Shown here piece by piece: positions 1-11,164 of a stretch of 64,000 bases of DNA. The stretch is from contig JABMLP010000018.1 in the NCBI GenBank assembly GCA_013176395.1, positions 124,001 to 188,000 of the forward strand, written 5' to 3'. The notes under the pieces are model-generated. The model saw only the letters and a program-made list of their open reading frames with translations. It was not told the DNA's origin and made no database searches. The position numbers were made by a program, and so were the translations under genes. The DNA is from Venturia oleaginea. Its lineage: Eukaryota > Ascomycota > Dothideomycetes > Venturiales > Venturiaceae. How positions within the stretch are numbered: position 1 is the stretch's first letter; each line of letters begins with the position of its first letter.

Positions 1-321
1 GATAGGATCTATTGGGTTTTGGGATTTCAAAATTCTCTCCAGTAGTTACAATGGTGTACATGCCAGTCTTTCTCTGCTATTTTCTTCAAAAAAAGCTCTC
101 GGGAGCGTCTCAAGGACACTCTACCGATCGAGTGTGTAATTGGGCGTGTACCTCACTTTCATTTGGTCCATCTACGCCTGACGCCATGACGGTACCTTGA
201 CAAAGGCGATAGGTGTCCCCGAATAATAGCTCAAAGACCAGCTGGCATCGAACCCCAACAACGCCGCCCGATGAAATTTCGCACCAGTCGCTCACAAATA
301 TAAAAAAGGACTTGCTCCATC

Positions 322-1016
322 TCAGCGAAACAACTTGGTGAGATCCTGGCTTCTTCTCTTCGCCCTCTTCCACGCACTAGACCCCTTCTCAGCCACGGCT
401 TTTGGGCTCTGGCTTTGAGAACTACTGGTACTGTTTGAGCCACGCCGGTCATGTGCGCCGGGGTGTTCAGCGATGCCCTCAGCCATAGTGTTCCAACTTC
501 CAAAACTTCCCACCCGCTGGAAGCCCTCCTCGTCTGGCGCGTGTCGACGACGTTTTCGGGCACGGTGACAAAGTAGTTGTCGACTCTCTGGTTCATAGCT
601 CTGTTCCTCTCTGAAGCCGAGTAGACAGGACTTCCCAACGAAGCCAACGCACCCAACGCGCTTAGTCCATTTTGCGGGCTTGTGTAGTCAGAGGCGCTGT
701 CGATTCTGGTTAAGCCTCGTTTCTTTGAATCTTTCCTTGCGATGGACACTGGGGTCGCAAGACTAGAACGGCGCGATGGAGGGTCGTTGAATGAGCTGCT
801 CCTGGAGTGGGGTTGGCTTCCTAGGAGGAGGAATTCGCCAGCGTCGAGAGGCCAGCCGGCGCAGAAGGGGCAGAAATCGCATTTGATTTCCCAGCCCTCA
901 AGGGCCATTTTATACGGACAGGTGGTGAGGTTGTAGCCTGGGGTGCATGACTGAATCATGTGGTACCATCGATGACGGCAGTCTTCGAGGCTGACATTCA
1001 GTTCGGATTTGCACAT
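322..1016 (-). CDS. Cys-rich N-terminal hypothetical protein, probably frameshifted
   Basis: I do not recognise a named family. From the ATG at 1016 the first ~55 residues hold about eight cysteines in short pairs, including a CDFCPFC motif. A Ser/Arg-rich region that looks disordered follows. The frame stays open to 231, but after about position 540 its translation becomes Trp/Arg-rich and unlike a natural protein. The neighbouring frame over the same stretch reads smoothly (DEEGFQRVGSFGSW..., Ser/Gln-rich, a basic end at KLFR) and stops at 322. I found no GT-AG intron of usable length between the two, so a one-base indel near 535-550 (real or an assembly error) is the simplest model. The open frame upstream of 1016 is probably not translated because it lacks natural composition. 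The locus being a gene is likely; the C-terminus is uncertain. Confidence 0.55.
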
Positions 1017-2870
1017 GGCTGCAGTGCGTGATGGGTAATGGGTGATAAATGATGGATGGTGGGTGAGAGCTGGTGGTGTTGAGGCTCTGATATAAGGCTG
1101 AGCGGGAGGATCTTTGAAGACGGTGTTGAGCAAGCGTGGCTTGTGGCGAGGCCCGAAATGGTTTGACGATGTCGCGATTGTGAATGTTTTAGTCGTGTGG
1201 GTAGGTCGTGGAATGGTGATGGAGAAGGTTATGACGAGGTAATGGAATTCCAGGCAGAGAAGGCCGCGTACGCAGAGGATATACTGTGCAATACTCGACA
1301 GGTAATGGGGGCAATCAGTATCGATAGGTAATGGGGCAATCAGTACTCGACAGGTCATGGAAACATCCCAATGATGGTGATCAAATAGCAAACACGAAAC
1401 AAGGGCGTCGAGCCTTTAAAGGCGCCCTTCAACTTAGACCAAGATGGGCACTGCGATACCAAGCTGCAGATCATATCGCACATTACTGTGGTATTGTCCA
1501 AAGTCTTGGACTTTCTTGTCACTTGTCCCAGGATCGCCAGGGGTAGGATTAGCATTCTGTCCGCCCCATGGAGGTCATCAACAGGCGACGGAATTCCAGG
1601 CCCCAAGCAGAGTTGACTGTGTAGATGGGAGCGGACAAGCGTCCAGCCCCACGGCGGTCCAAGACTTCGAGAGAGGAAAGGTGGACGCCTTTGCTCTTGG
1701 ACAATTCATGAAGCTCAGGTTAACGCCCGGGCCGTACTGTTAAGCTGCTTGGCATGCTTGTCCCGCGCCATCGGAATTCCCTCGATAGTCTCGGTTTCAT
1801 AACGAGTCCATCACGAGCTCTTGGCTCAGGTGGATAAGCAAGAGCACGATGAAGAAAGGTGGGCGCGGTTGGCGTAGGTGGGAAGAGAAGTCGACGTGCA
1901 CCACAGCGGCAGAAGGAACATCCTTTCTGGCGCTGCAGGATGCATGCCTAATAGTTGCATATGGCCTTTCAGCTTTCAGATGTTAGAGGCCATTTGCTGT
2001 GGCTGCATCCATGCTTTCTTGCTTTACGACTGAGGATCCTCTACCATGGTTCTGGAGTGCATCCTGCTAGTATTGCAACCAATGGACATGATCTGCTAAC
2101 TGTTATCGCCCTGACCAATTTGGTATCAACCATTCAATTCATTGTTCCCCATTTCTTCTTGTGCGGTCTCATCACGTACGGGCTTGAATATCCTCTGGGC
2201 TGTATCACAATTACGAGACAAGACGAGAATAGAGTTGGCCAAGATGCTCGCTCCATTACCCGCATTCGCCAAGACCAAACCCTCCGAAACACAAACCGAG
2301 TTCCTAAACATCGCGTGCCCGCCGGAATCCGTCGCCAACTGCCTTTTCTATGCTATGGGAGTCATGAAAATTCAAGTAAATGACAACTGCTGATCGTAAC
2401 CCCATAATGCCAAGTATATAGGTCCATTTTCAGCCTTGGGCTTCACAGTACGCCTGAATTTGACTACCAGAGCCACGATCTATCGCTTGTGTGTAACATG
2501 TCCCACTCAACATGTTCAATAGCATTCGCAACTGCTACCACTTATTGCGCATGCATATGCTCCCAATTCCTCTAAGTCTCAGCGATAACGGCAGCGCGAC
2601 TAACTCAGCAAGCATGTCCATTGCTTGATGCCGTATATTCCCGATATTGGTCTGCCATGTCTGTTAGACATCAGTCGATGGTGCGGGCTCAGCTGGTATA
2701 CTTGCATTGATGCCAGTGTAGCGCAAAGCTGTGTGGTGTGCAAAACACAGCCACGGCACGGCTGCAGCGGATGCGATCCGTTATTCCTGGCTGTTCTCGT
2801 TGCCGAAGCTTTCCATCGAGATGTTCTCTGCCCACTACTCGTATCGACATATCGACTACTTGACATCCAC
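1017..2870. other. Gene-poor interval, no supported gene
   Basis: Only short overlapping open frames occur on both strands, without recognisable domains or consistent splice sites. The part next to 1016 probably holds the promoter of the minus-strand gene. No repeat or RNA gene was seen. Confidence 0.4.
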
Positions 2871-3203
2871 TCAAGCCCCGAGCTCGCTGAAGCCCCTCCT
2901 CTCATAATCCCAACAGCTAACCATGACCCCTACTCCAGTTTGTGCACCTCCATCTGGCCAACAGGCGCAGATCTCCACTCGGTTTGTGTCGCTGTAGAAG
3001 GTTTCTGTAAGTCCTTGTTTCCTGCAGGCTCGGCGCGAGAGGGTATCTTCCAGTCGAATCTTACGGTCCGTAAAGCCGTTTTCGAGCCATTGAGCAGGCA
3101 TCAGGTAGAAGAGGAGGGCAGATGAGGTGATACCGAGGACGATTCCAAGGCAAAAGCCGAAGAGGAGGGTGAGGACGAGCTTGTACCAGCCGCGAGGAGG
3201 CAT
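2871..3203 (-). CDS. Small single-pass membrane protein, unknown function
   Basis: A 110-aa open frame starts at an ATG in a good context (gcgcaATGCC). Residues ~8-33 form one long hydrophobic segment (LVLTLLFGFCLGIVLGI...), which could be a signal anchor or transmembrane helix. A charged, Cys-containing tail follows (RRACRKQG, ICACW). I know no family for it. The codon pattern is plausible for a gene, but the last ~20 residues may belong to an intron, so the 3' end could be wrong. It stands alone, with no evident functional neighbour. Confidence 0.45.
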   Translation of the reverse strand: MPPRGWYKLVLTLLFGFCLGIVLGITSSALLFYLMPAQWLENGFTDRKIRLEDTLSRRACRKQGLTETFYSDTNRVEICACWPDGGAQTGVGVMVSCWDYERRGFSELGA

Positions 3204-3837
3204 TGCGCATACGTTGGAGGGATTGTTATCGCATTAGGAGGTGTAGGTGACTTGCGAATGGGCTATGACGAAGGTTTGCGACAATTCTCTGTGGCTGGAT
3301 GACAGAAACGCGGAGAAGTGGACCCCTGAATCTCGGCTGAACCACAGTTATCTCAACTGTGCCATCAATTCCTCTTTCCCGGAAAACGTTCCTCGATTCG
3401 ATTCTACCTACAAGTACGAACAATCCTGATGAGGGTGATAGTAAAGACGATTTGAGCAGCTTCTAGAGGACAAGAACAGAGACATGTCGAATTCCCGTTG
3501 GAAATACGAGCACATCGACCTTTGATCTATCCCAGTTCATGATGTTACCCTGTCATCCCTTCCCAATGTCAGACCTTTGTAGCCCAAACAGACTCTGTGC
3601 GCGTCGAAACATTGTTTTGGGTTCAAACCTGCGCCTCTCTGACGGTCTTCTAGAAGGATTGAGTCATTCCTTACATCTTATAAACATCGACGGTTGTTTG
3701 CTTTTGCACAGGCAATTTATAAATGGACAGAATTTGAAGATTAAGATTCTGGGACGGAATGAGACATCTTTTTCCTGCATCTCCGTAAAGAACTGATCAG
3801 GCGATCAAAAGGGCAAAAAAATAGCAGCATCACATCC
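3204..3837. other. Intergenic, nothing recognised
   Basis: Lies between the 5' end of the small membrane protein gene and the 3' end of the 2H phosphoesterase gene. Only short, uninformative open frames are present. Confidence 0.4.
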
Positions 3838-4518
3838 TCACCTCTCTTCCACCCCCTCAAACTCAAACTCCTTCAAAAACGTCCACTCCCCACTAGATTC
3901 ATACCTCCAAACAACAATCCCTTCCGCCCTCGCCGCCCTCTCAACCCACATCTTCTCAAACTCCTCCAAAGTCCTCGCCGCCTCTTCTTGTCCAACTTTA
4001 TTCTGAACGGTTACATGTGCCCTCAATCTACTCTGATCCTGCTCTGTCAATTCAACTTCTTCCTTCTTCAACCTCCTGAGTAATTCATCATGCAAACCTC
4101 TCAATTTAAAGCTGGACACATGGAGAGCGACGCCCTTCTTTCCAAGGGCAAAGGGATTCTTGATTCCCACGGTGAAGGGAAGTGTTGAACGGGAGAGAAA
4201 CGTGAGGATTTGATGATAGACTGGTTTTCGAGCTGCTGGAAGAGCGTGGAAGAGTGTGATGTGGGCTGAGAGGTAGTTTCTGTGCTTGGGAAAATATTTT
4301 GCGCGGAGTTCTGTTAAGACGTTTTCGGTGGCTTTGTCGAGGCGGAGGGTTAAGATGAATGGTTGGAGTGGCATGTCTGAGTCGGGTTTTTGATGTGGTT
4401 GATGATGCATTTGCGGTTCTGGAGGAAATGGTGGGTGCTGGATTGTTTCGACTGGCATTGTGAGTTTTTTTAGGTTTTTTTTTCTACCTGGGTGCATTGG
4501 AAACTGACCTGGGGGCAT
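3838..4518 (-). CDS. 2H phosphoesterase / 2'-5' RNA ligase-like protein
   Basis: Two His-x-Thr motifs, HITLF and HVTVQ, lie about 100 residues apart, which is the signature of the 2H superfamily (LigT, AKAP7-type and cyclic phosphodiesterase-type enzymes). Members cleave or join 2'-5' or 2',3'-cyclic phosphates in RNA or nucleotides; the substrate here cannot be told. The fold begins at FILTLRLD, and the N-terminal ~40 residues are Pro/His-rich linker. The start is ambiguous. ATG 4518 has a good context (CAACAATGCC) and can be read straight through (226 aa) or with a 57-nt intron at 4452-4508 that leaves a 10-nt first exon (207 aa). ATG 4458 is a third option. All keep both catalytic motifs. 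The single domain and length suit small fungal members. Confidence 0.8.
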   Translation of the reverse strand: MPPGQFPMHPGRKKNLKKLTMPVETIQHPPFPPEPQMHHQPHQKPDSDMPLQPFILTLRLDKATENVLTELRAKYFPKHRNYLSAHITLFHALPAARKPVYHQILTFLSRSTLPFTVGIKNPFALGKKGVALHVSSFKLRGLHDELLRRLKKEEVELTEQDQSRLRAHVTVQNKVGQEEAARTLEEFEKMWVERAARAEGIVVWRYESSGEWTFLKEFEFEGVEER

Positions 4519-5036
4519 TGTTGAGATTGATATAGTATGCTGAAAGAGGAGTGGTGATGTCATGTGATTGATAAGATGGCTAATCTCGATCAATGCTCGT
4601 CATTGCAACGGTCTTGGAAGCCGAAAAGATCTCGACCCTAAATTCTTGGGAGTTAGCAGAGACTTGGAAAGCTAATCTCAGTTTGCAGTGATACGAATGC
4701 GTATAAGTATTTGAAGCATGCAAGTATGTAAGTATCTAGCCGCAACGACTAAATCGCACTGGCGGGCCTGAGGGTAGTACAATCGCGAAGTCAAGATGGC
4801 AGATATTCTACCGTCAGTAGTCAGTGTCTCTCATCAACGAGTCATGGAAGTTTGGAGAACGAGATTAATAGTTCATTCATTCGTTCCTCCCATCAACACC
4901 ATGTCGAAGAGTTTGCCCTCCCTCATAATATCTTTAAGAGCAACTATCTCTACAGGTTTTTTATCCCAAAAACCAACCGCACATATCCCCAACGCCAAAA
5001 CATGCAAACAATCAAAGTGAGCCAGCAATCATCCGA
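4519..5036. other. Intergenic region upstream of the 2H phosphoesterase gene
   Basis: About 520 nt between the 5' end of the 2H gene and the 3' end of the metallothionein-like gene. Short plus-strand open frames here are not convincing. A GTAAGTAT-like run near 4725-4735 has no matching exon. Confidence 0.35.
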
Positions 5037-5391
5037 CTATTTGTTGGTGAAGTCGATCTCGTTGGCAGAAGAAGTACCGTCGGTAGCACGCCCGCAAGTG
5101 CAAGCACCAGCAGCACGTTGACCTTTCTCCAGTATCAGCATGTGAAAGACAGAAATAGAAAGACGGAAAACATACCACATGCGCAAGAGTCGGCTGGGAC
5201 GACGTTCTCGGTTGAGGCCTTCTCACAGTTGCAGTGGAGGGCACTTTGCTTTCCGCAGCTGCACTTGGCTTGATAATATTAGTAAGAGCCCTTTGAAAGA
5301 ACAAAAGTGATGGTGATATACCTTCGGCAGCGCAAACACACTCTCCTCCAGCTGAGCGTCCGCAGCAGTTCTTTGGGGCGACTTCAGTCAT
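5037..5391 (-). CDS. Metallothionein-like 12-cysteine small protein
   Basis: Three exons (5391-5322, 5268-5176, 5122-5037) separated by two 53-nt GT-AG introns give an 82-aa protein with no signal peptide. Twelve cysteines occur as one CC pair and five C-x-C pairs (ECVC, KCSC, HCNC, SCAC, ACTC), spread over the first ~65 residues; the tail is acidic (NEIDFTNK). C-x-C clusters of this density are the hallmark of thiolate metal binding. The layout matches a family of small cytosolic Cys-rich proteins conserved in ascomycetes (DUF7871-type, from memory). Binding of copper or zinc and a buffering role are inferred, not shown. The joined frame is uninterrupted and every exon contributes C-x-C motifs, which supports the splice model. 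Confidence 0.8.
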
Positions 5392-6079
5392 TGTTTTTCG
5401 GTGTGTAGGATGTTTAGCTTGGAAGTGACTTGAAGGATGGTTGTAGGATGAGGTTGAAGACGGTGAATCGAATGTTCTGAATGCAGGTTACAGTTGAGGA
5501 GAGATGATGGGTATTATATAGGTAACCAGAGATCTACGTTAGGCTGTCCCAGCTGACCAATGTCTCTACTCTGAGTGGTCAGTTCGGCCAGCAACCAATA
5601 GGAGCACATTGATTACAGATTCTACCAATTTCGACGCAGAACACGCGAGAATGGCCCGCGTTATTTAATTTTCGCTTGCCGTGTGCTTGGACTCGTGCCT
5701 TTGCCATTGAGAACCGTGAAGTATGGATCCCATGACCTACCTGTGCTGCATTATCTTACTCCCACTTAGTTAGCTCGCTTTCTCACTTCAATTCCCTCTA
5801 CATCGAAAGCATTTTGATTGACCCTTAAATCTTTTCCTCACGACCGGCGATTAAGCCCCTCGCTATCGAATTATCCGCATCTGGACGATGAAGAGAGGAC
5901 GCTGGTGTATTTCTAGACATTCCTCGCCAACTCTCGCTAGGGCCATGGGCATGCAGGTGGACGTTCGAGACTGGAACATAACATCAGGACAATGGACTAC
6001 CGATAACTTGTTAACTACCAAGACTTGATTATTGTTTCCCGCTCCGCTGATTCTCATTTTTCCACGATTTTTCCACGAT
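5392..6079. other. Promoter side of the metallothionein-like gene; otherwise nothing seen
   Basis: The DNA just upstream of 5391 is AT-rich and includes a tattatata run near 5512-5519 that may serve as a TATA element. Beyond it only short frames occur. Confidence 0.35.
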
Positions 6080-6430
6080 TCATCCTCTGATTCTAAACAC
6101 GCGAACGGCAAAACAAGGAGCTTGAAAAGCCTTCAACTTTGAGGCTGAGAACGACTTCCTGGACCTTTTGTGACATCTTGGAGCATCTTTGCTATTGTGC
6201 TGGCAACCTGCACAGGTCTTTTGAATATGGCTCCGGGTCCACTCAATTCCAGATAGTCTGGTGATTACCTTTGGCCGCCTTGCCAAAACAGATTTAGGTA
6301 CCCGTATTATTCGATCCTGTGCTCCCTTTAATCCACTGCCGCAGCGCCAGTTCACTGTACCTCCGAAGATATTGAGAGCCTGATGGTTCAGAAACAGAAA
6401 TTTCTTCTCCACATTGTCGCGGAAGACGCC
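6080..6430 (-). pseudogene. Truncated C-terminal relative of the unknown protein at 7507-8950
   Basis: Reading minus from about 6430, the translation contains ALNIFGG, then a W, then IIRVPKSV. The C-terminus of the neighbouring gene has AINIFGG, a W and LIKVPKAV at the same spacing. About 45 residues align; the rest of that protein (some 400 aa) is absent. An in-frame TAA lies just upstream of the similarity, and no good ATG precedes it. I read this as the surviving end of a duplicated copy. A short exon of another gene is the alternative. Confidence 0.5.
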
Positions 6431-7506
6431 TTAACAATCCACCGCTGAATCGCTTATGCTGTCGTCCAAGTGGGCTATTCTTTTGCGATGGAAATTTTTA
6501 CTACCGAAGGTTTCTTGGTTGCCTATATCCATGTCTTTGATCCAGGCAATTACGGTAGGGGGTCGGGGGGGGGGGGGGGGGAGATCACGGACAAGCGTAC
6601 TTTTCACCAGCTCTTTGAGTGGTGACCCTCTTTGCGGCGGGCTTGACGAGGAGTTGAAAGCAAATATGTGTAGTGCGTGTGCGCGCTGCCTTTGGTATTA
6701 CGATAGTATAATTATTTATCCATTTCCTTCTAGCAGCTACACCGAAAAGATGTTATAAATTCGAGGGTTAGAAAGACAAAGCTAAGTATGCGTTGCTCAT
6801 TGCCAGGTCGTATGTAGCAAATGAAGAGCTGAGAGTGAGGAAAACCAGGAGGAAAATTCCTGACATCGAGAACTCCCGTGCTGTGCCACTCGCTCAATTT
6901 TACAGGGCGGACTTGCGGCCAAAGTCATCAATCTCGAAAGATTAGGAACATTTTATTCCATTCCTACTTATACAATGTTCCCAAGGTCAAGCGCTCCACG
7001 CTCCATATAGGAAGATCAAAATTAGAGGTTGCTCCCAGGCATATGATATCCCAACACTATATCTTTTGGAACGCTTAGCAGCCTAAGACATGCCCTGCTA
7101 ATTCTTGGCTGCGTGAACGCCCCTCTCTTGCCTCAATATCTTGATCTCCTCCCCCTCTTGCTCGCATCCATTATCCAACGAACGCACAATCTCTCTCATT
7201 GCTTCCTTACTCAATGGACGCATGAGGCACCCGTTTCCTTTTGACACAGCCACCCACCCCACTTCGGCAGCTGGAAAGCATGAATGATGACAGGTCTTAA
7301 CCTGCAGCTTGAAAATCCAGTGTTCAACCCTTCTTTTCTCCTTTCTCTCACCTGCGCCGTCTATTTTCCAACCACTCTGACTGCCTTGATACTATTTGAA
7401 ACTTTTTAGCCTTATCCAACTTCTCAAGCCGCTTTACTAAGGAGTTCAAAACCTATAAAATTTACTGACAAGCGCACGTCGTGTTCTCCATCATTTCGAG
7501 TGTAGT
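6431..7506. other. Gene-poor interval with a long G homopolymer
   Basis: An uninterrupted run of about 17 or more G residues lies near 6554-6571, followed by low-complexity DNA. No gene was recognised. The interval separates the truncated copy from its longer relative. Confidence 0.4.
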
Positions 7507-8950
7507 CTAGACCAGAGGTTGCCGAAACAATATCTGGACGCCCCGGAAAACGGCCTTGGGTACTTTGATGAGCTGTCGCTGACACGAATTGCCAGAGCTC
7601 CAACAGATCCGCCCGCCGAAGATGTTGATAGCATCTGACGACAGACTTAGCCAATTATACGAAACGTCGAGAACACTGCGTTCGACTTGGATAGGCGAGC
7701 ATCCTTGGAAGTAGCGCTCCAACACGAATCTAAATGAGCCAGATGTACATGTGCTGTCAATGCTGATCTTATTTATCCATGGAATAGTGGTTGGGTTTTG
7801 GGATTTGTAATCCTGAAGAGGTCGAGCGGGGAAATCGCTGGCAGGTCTGTCCAGGAACCGATCCTCTCCGAAGTATACGTCGTTGATGAATGGGTCGAAG
7901 GCAAGGTAGTTAAGGAGTGGTTGAATGCTCGTACGATGGCCCTTTATATGATACGTGTAACCGAATCTATGACCGTCGTATCGATCTGTGATGTCTAGGG
8001 ATTGCGAGAAACTTGACTCGCAGTTCCATGACAATGCTGAAAACCCTGCTAATACTGTAGGAATCGACTTTTGGACGGCTCGGAGTTTCTGAAAGCCGTG
8101 CTCTGTATGCTCTGCTGTCTGCAACGAGAATGATGGATCCATTGTCATCATCTTGCGAATCCCACACAACCAAGAGAGGAGCCACTTGGAGAACACAAAA
8201 AGCTTCATAGGGAGCCCACATGGATGCCCTGAGAGACTTAGCTTGCCGCCGCAGGGCTTCGGATATGTGTATGCAAGTAAAGCTCGATCTTTTTTGGACA
8301 AATTTGTAGGCATTGAGATTTCACGCTTGGCTTTCAACACCTTGGCCGGAAACGAATAAATCGTGATGGACTTTCCGTCGAAGGCAAACTGATCTTCGAG
8401 CGTACTCTCTTTCGGTCTACGCAAAACATTCCACTTGAAGTCCTCATAGGGTATGTTATAGAGTTTGAGGTACTTCTGAGGATCAGTTCGTAGAGGAGAG
8501 CAATGTCGTTGATGCTCGTGTACTAAAGAGGGGACGTGGCTGAACTCGTAAAGGACGACATTCCTTGTAACCAGATTGGTTTCGGGATAATCCTGGCCAA
8601 GATCAAGATGCATCGTAGGCGTCTCAGCAGAGGCCAACAAACTCTCCGCAGCCTCTGTCCCTAACTTTGACCAGTATTCCCTGTCTCCGGCTCCAAATTC
8701 TAATAGAATATCGGGGTGCAGATCGTTGCTTCTAAACTTGATCTCATGTTCGCATACTGTTCGAACTGTAGAACATATTTCTTGATGATAGAATGTTCGA
8801 CATCCGAGCCGTTTAGGAAAACAACTTGTAGCACGCAGCGGTTCCTCCAGACACTGCCAACCTGGGATGACGGATCTCTATGACGTCGTTATCCGATTCT
8901 TTGGTCTTGTGGCGGGACGGCAGCTTTACGAAAGTTGACGTCTCGGACAT
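7507..8950 (-). CDS. Unknown 445-aa protein, two-exon model with atypical donor
   Basis: The main open frame (7507-8640 and beyond) reads naturally but lacks a good start. Joining an exon from ATG 8950 to 8872 with one starting at 8765 restores a single frame of 445 aa and gives DNDVIEI followed by VCEHEIKF. The intron (8766-8871, 106 nt) ends in CTACAG but has a weak donor, GTCATC. Without it, two frameshifts would be needed and the locus would be a pseudogene. I do not recognise any domain; the C-terminus carries AINIFGG and LIKVPKAV, shared with the truncated copy at 6080-6430. There is no signal peptide or clear membrane segment. Confidence 0.5.
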
Positions 8951-11164
8951 GATGAAATAGCGTTTTGGAAAGCGTTGTAGGCGGCGAGTAGATGTAACGA
9001 CCTATCTGCTTAGCGGACGTCGATGGTCGCGATCTCGTGTATTATGGAGTTTATGGATAAAACCATCGATCGGGTTTTAAGGTGTTAGGGATGTCGAACG
9101 AAGTTTACTTGATGTTAGTAAACCTCGATAACCGCGTCGATAAATAATTTGTTGTCAAAGGTAACGGATAGAAAAATTGGTTCGGCTTCTGTCCCTTTGA
9201 ATTGAGAATCTTTTTTGAAGATCGATTTATATGCCTTGGTTCTGTCAAAGCGATCAATAGAGCCGCGTAGCTCTCGTCATGTGCAAGCTGCAAGTTGGTC
9301 GATTACAAGGGACCAAAAACTCTAGTACGCTTTGACTTTCCATTATCCGGTTTCCTGCACAGCGGGCCTATTTAATATCGGTTTGCTTACCCGTCAAAGT
9401 CGATCTGTGACTCTGAGCAAGGCCCATCCATCTAGAATCAATACAGATACATTTCTGGCGATGTAATCAATCAAGATTGCTAGAAAATTAAGTGATATCA
9501 ATCTCCAATCAGAATCGCTCAACCAGTCCTAGATTCATGTTGAGAGGAACGCGAATGGGAGGGCCTAGATTGATATTGGATTAATTGAGTTGACAACGCG
9601 TCTCTTTCGAATTTTAATTGGCGATTGATATGTCTGGTGTCTCGGACGGTTAGAAGGATTAGCTTTTGATCTGCCTGTTCGATCGCGGTGGCTGGAGTAG
9701 GAATCGGCCTGGTGATCTCCGGTGCGACTTTGCTGAGAAGGGTGTGTAGGTTCAAGTTGGCGTGATAATTGACGTGTCTGTTCAAGTTGGACGACTGCGG
9801 CCGTGACTGGCCTCGAGATTTTTCGTAACAACTCGCTGTGAGCGCTGTTCGGCCATGGTTTCAGGAGGCATCGTCCTCCGAATCACACGTTTGGGAGGGT
9901 ACCTAGGCTTGTAAAGCACTTTCCAATGCTAACCGAACATGGTATGGCAAGTCTTGAGAAGAGGAAGTGGTGCCGTTTTCGGAAGAGTGTGGGATTTGCA
10001 GGTAGCAGATTGTCTCATTAGATTCCTCTTCTTAAGGAATATGATCGAGACATGCCAACACCCAAGCTGATGTTCAATTCATTCATTGGGCATGAGTATG
10101 TTCCACGCACGGATTCGTACCTTCCCAATATCCCCGAGTTTCTTGACATTGAAGTTGTTGTCAGTGTTTAGCTTGATTGAGACGGAGACAAGGACAAAAA
10201 TCGCAGTTGCAGCTGCATCAACACTCTGACAGAGCATCAGAAGATATTTTCTCTTTCTTTCAGCTCATGAACACAAGGCATTGAAAAGATTGTCAGTAAC
10301 TCTGAAATGATGACCGTGGCACATGATCTTTCGGTGGGAGTAGGAGAAAGCTTCACACTTCGGAAGTGTAATAGGCAATTGGAAGGCTTAACAGTTCGGA
10401 GTGTTCGCTGTTACCACCCAAAACGTCAGCCAAATGATTCAGGCCAGGCACCAAGGGGCTGTAACGGACTATTGCTACAAAATCGCAGTCGGTTGTCAAC
10501 ATAATATACCTTTGTGAACGCTCATGCTAATGGTACGTTGTCTGGGCCGATCGCTTTGCGTCCCTTGGTATCTTACCAAGATGAGCGTGTACTGTCGTCC
10601 TTACTAATGTTCCGCGGAGATGCTCCAGATGGCGATTTGTAGATCATATTGCTCATACTTCGTCATGCTCTTTCACGGGAATTGGAGTATTGGTCGTGAA
10701 TTTGAGCGCCAATGACAGACCAGGGCTACGATTATCTTGGAACGCAGCCATGTCTTAATTGCTCTCACCATTTGCAGTGATACGTGAAATTCAAGGACAG
10801 CGGCAAGTTTCGTCCCGTAGTGATAAAAGCAGAGTTTCAGTCGGATCCAATTGGGAGGTATTGCTCAAAGGAGGAGGTATTGGCCGTGATAGGGTCGATA
10901 GTTGAGTGGCTTGTACCTTCTTGGCTCATCAACAGAGCCATATCCAACAACACCAGTAAGATGAAGCCTCATCGGTACGAAAACCTCGAAGATTGAAAGT
11001 AATTGATGATTCGTGTTTCGTGGAGGAGACATAGGGACAAAGGAGATGAGAAGGAGACATTGCAAATCTCGATTACATAATCCACCTAAAAAGGTCGTCT
11101 ACCAAATTCACTCACATCATCAACTTTGACAAAACTACAAACGAACCTCTCTACTCCCGCCAAG
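8951..11164. other. 2.2-kb gene-poor region
   Basis: Short open frames on both strands have no recognisable domain. Near 9745-9795 the phrase gttcaagttgg occurs twice about 35 nt apart. No transposase, tRNA or long repeat was seen. The last ~100 nt before 11165 are CA-rich and probably form the leader of the GCIP-family gene. Confidence 0.35.

Noticed and set aside
231..321. C-terminal extension of the Cys-rich protein to 231
   Set aside because: Trp/Arg-rich composition; the neighbouring frame ending at 322 is more natural.
1955..2383. 142-aa plus-strand frame
   Set aside because: No recognisable motif and overlapping frames of equal quality on both strands.
3610..3640. tRNA T-loop-like word gggttcaaacc
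   Set aside because: No matching acceptor stem, D arm or anticodon arm upstream.
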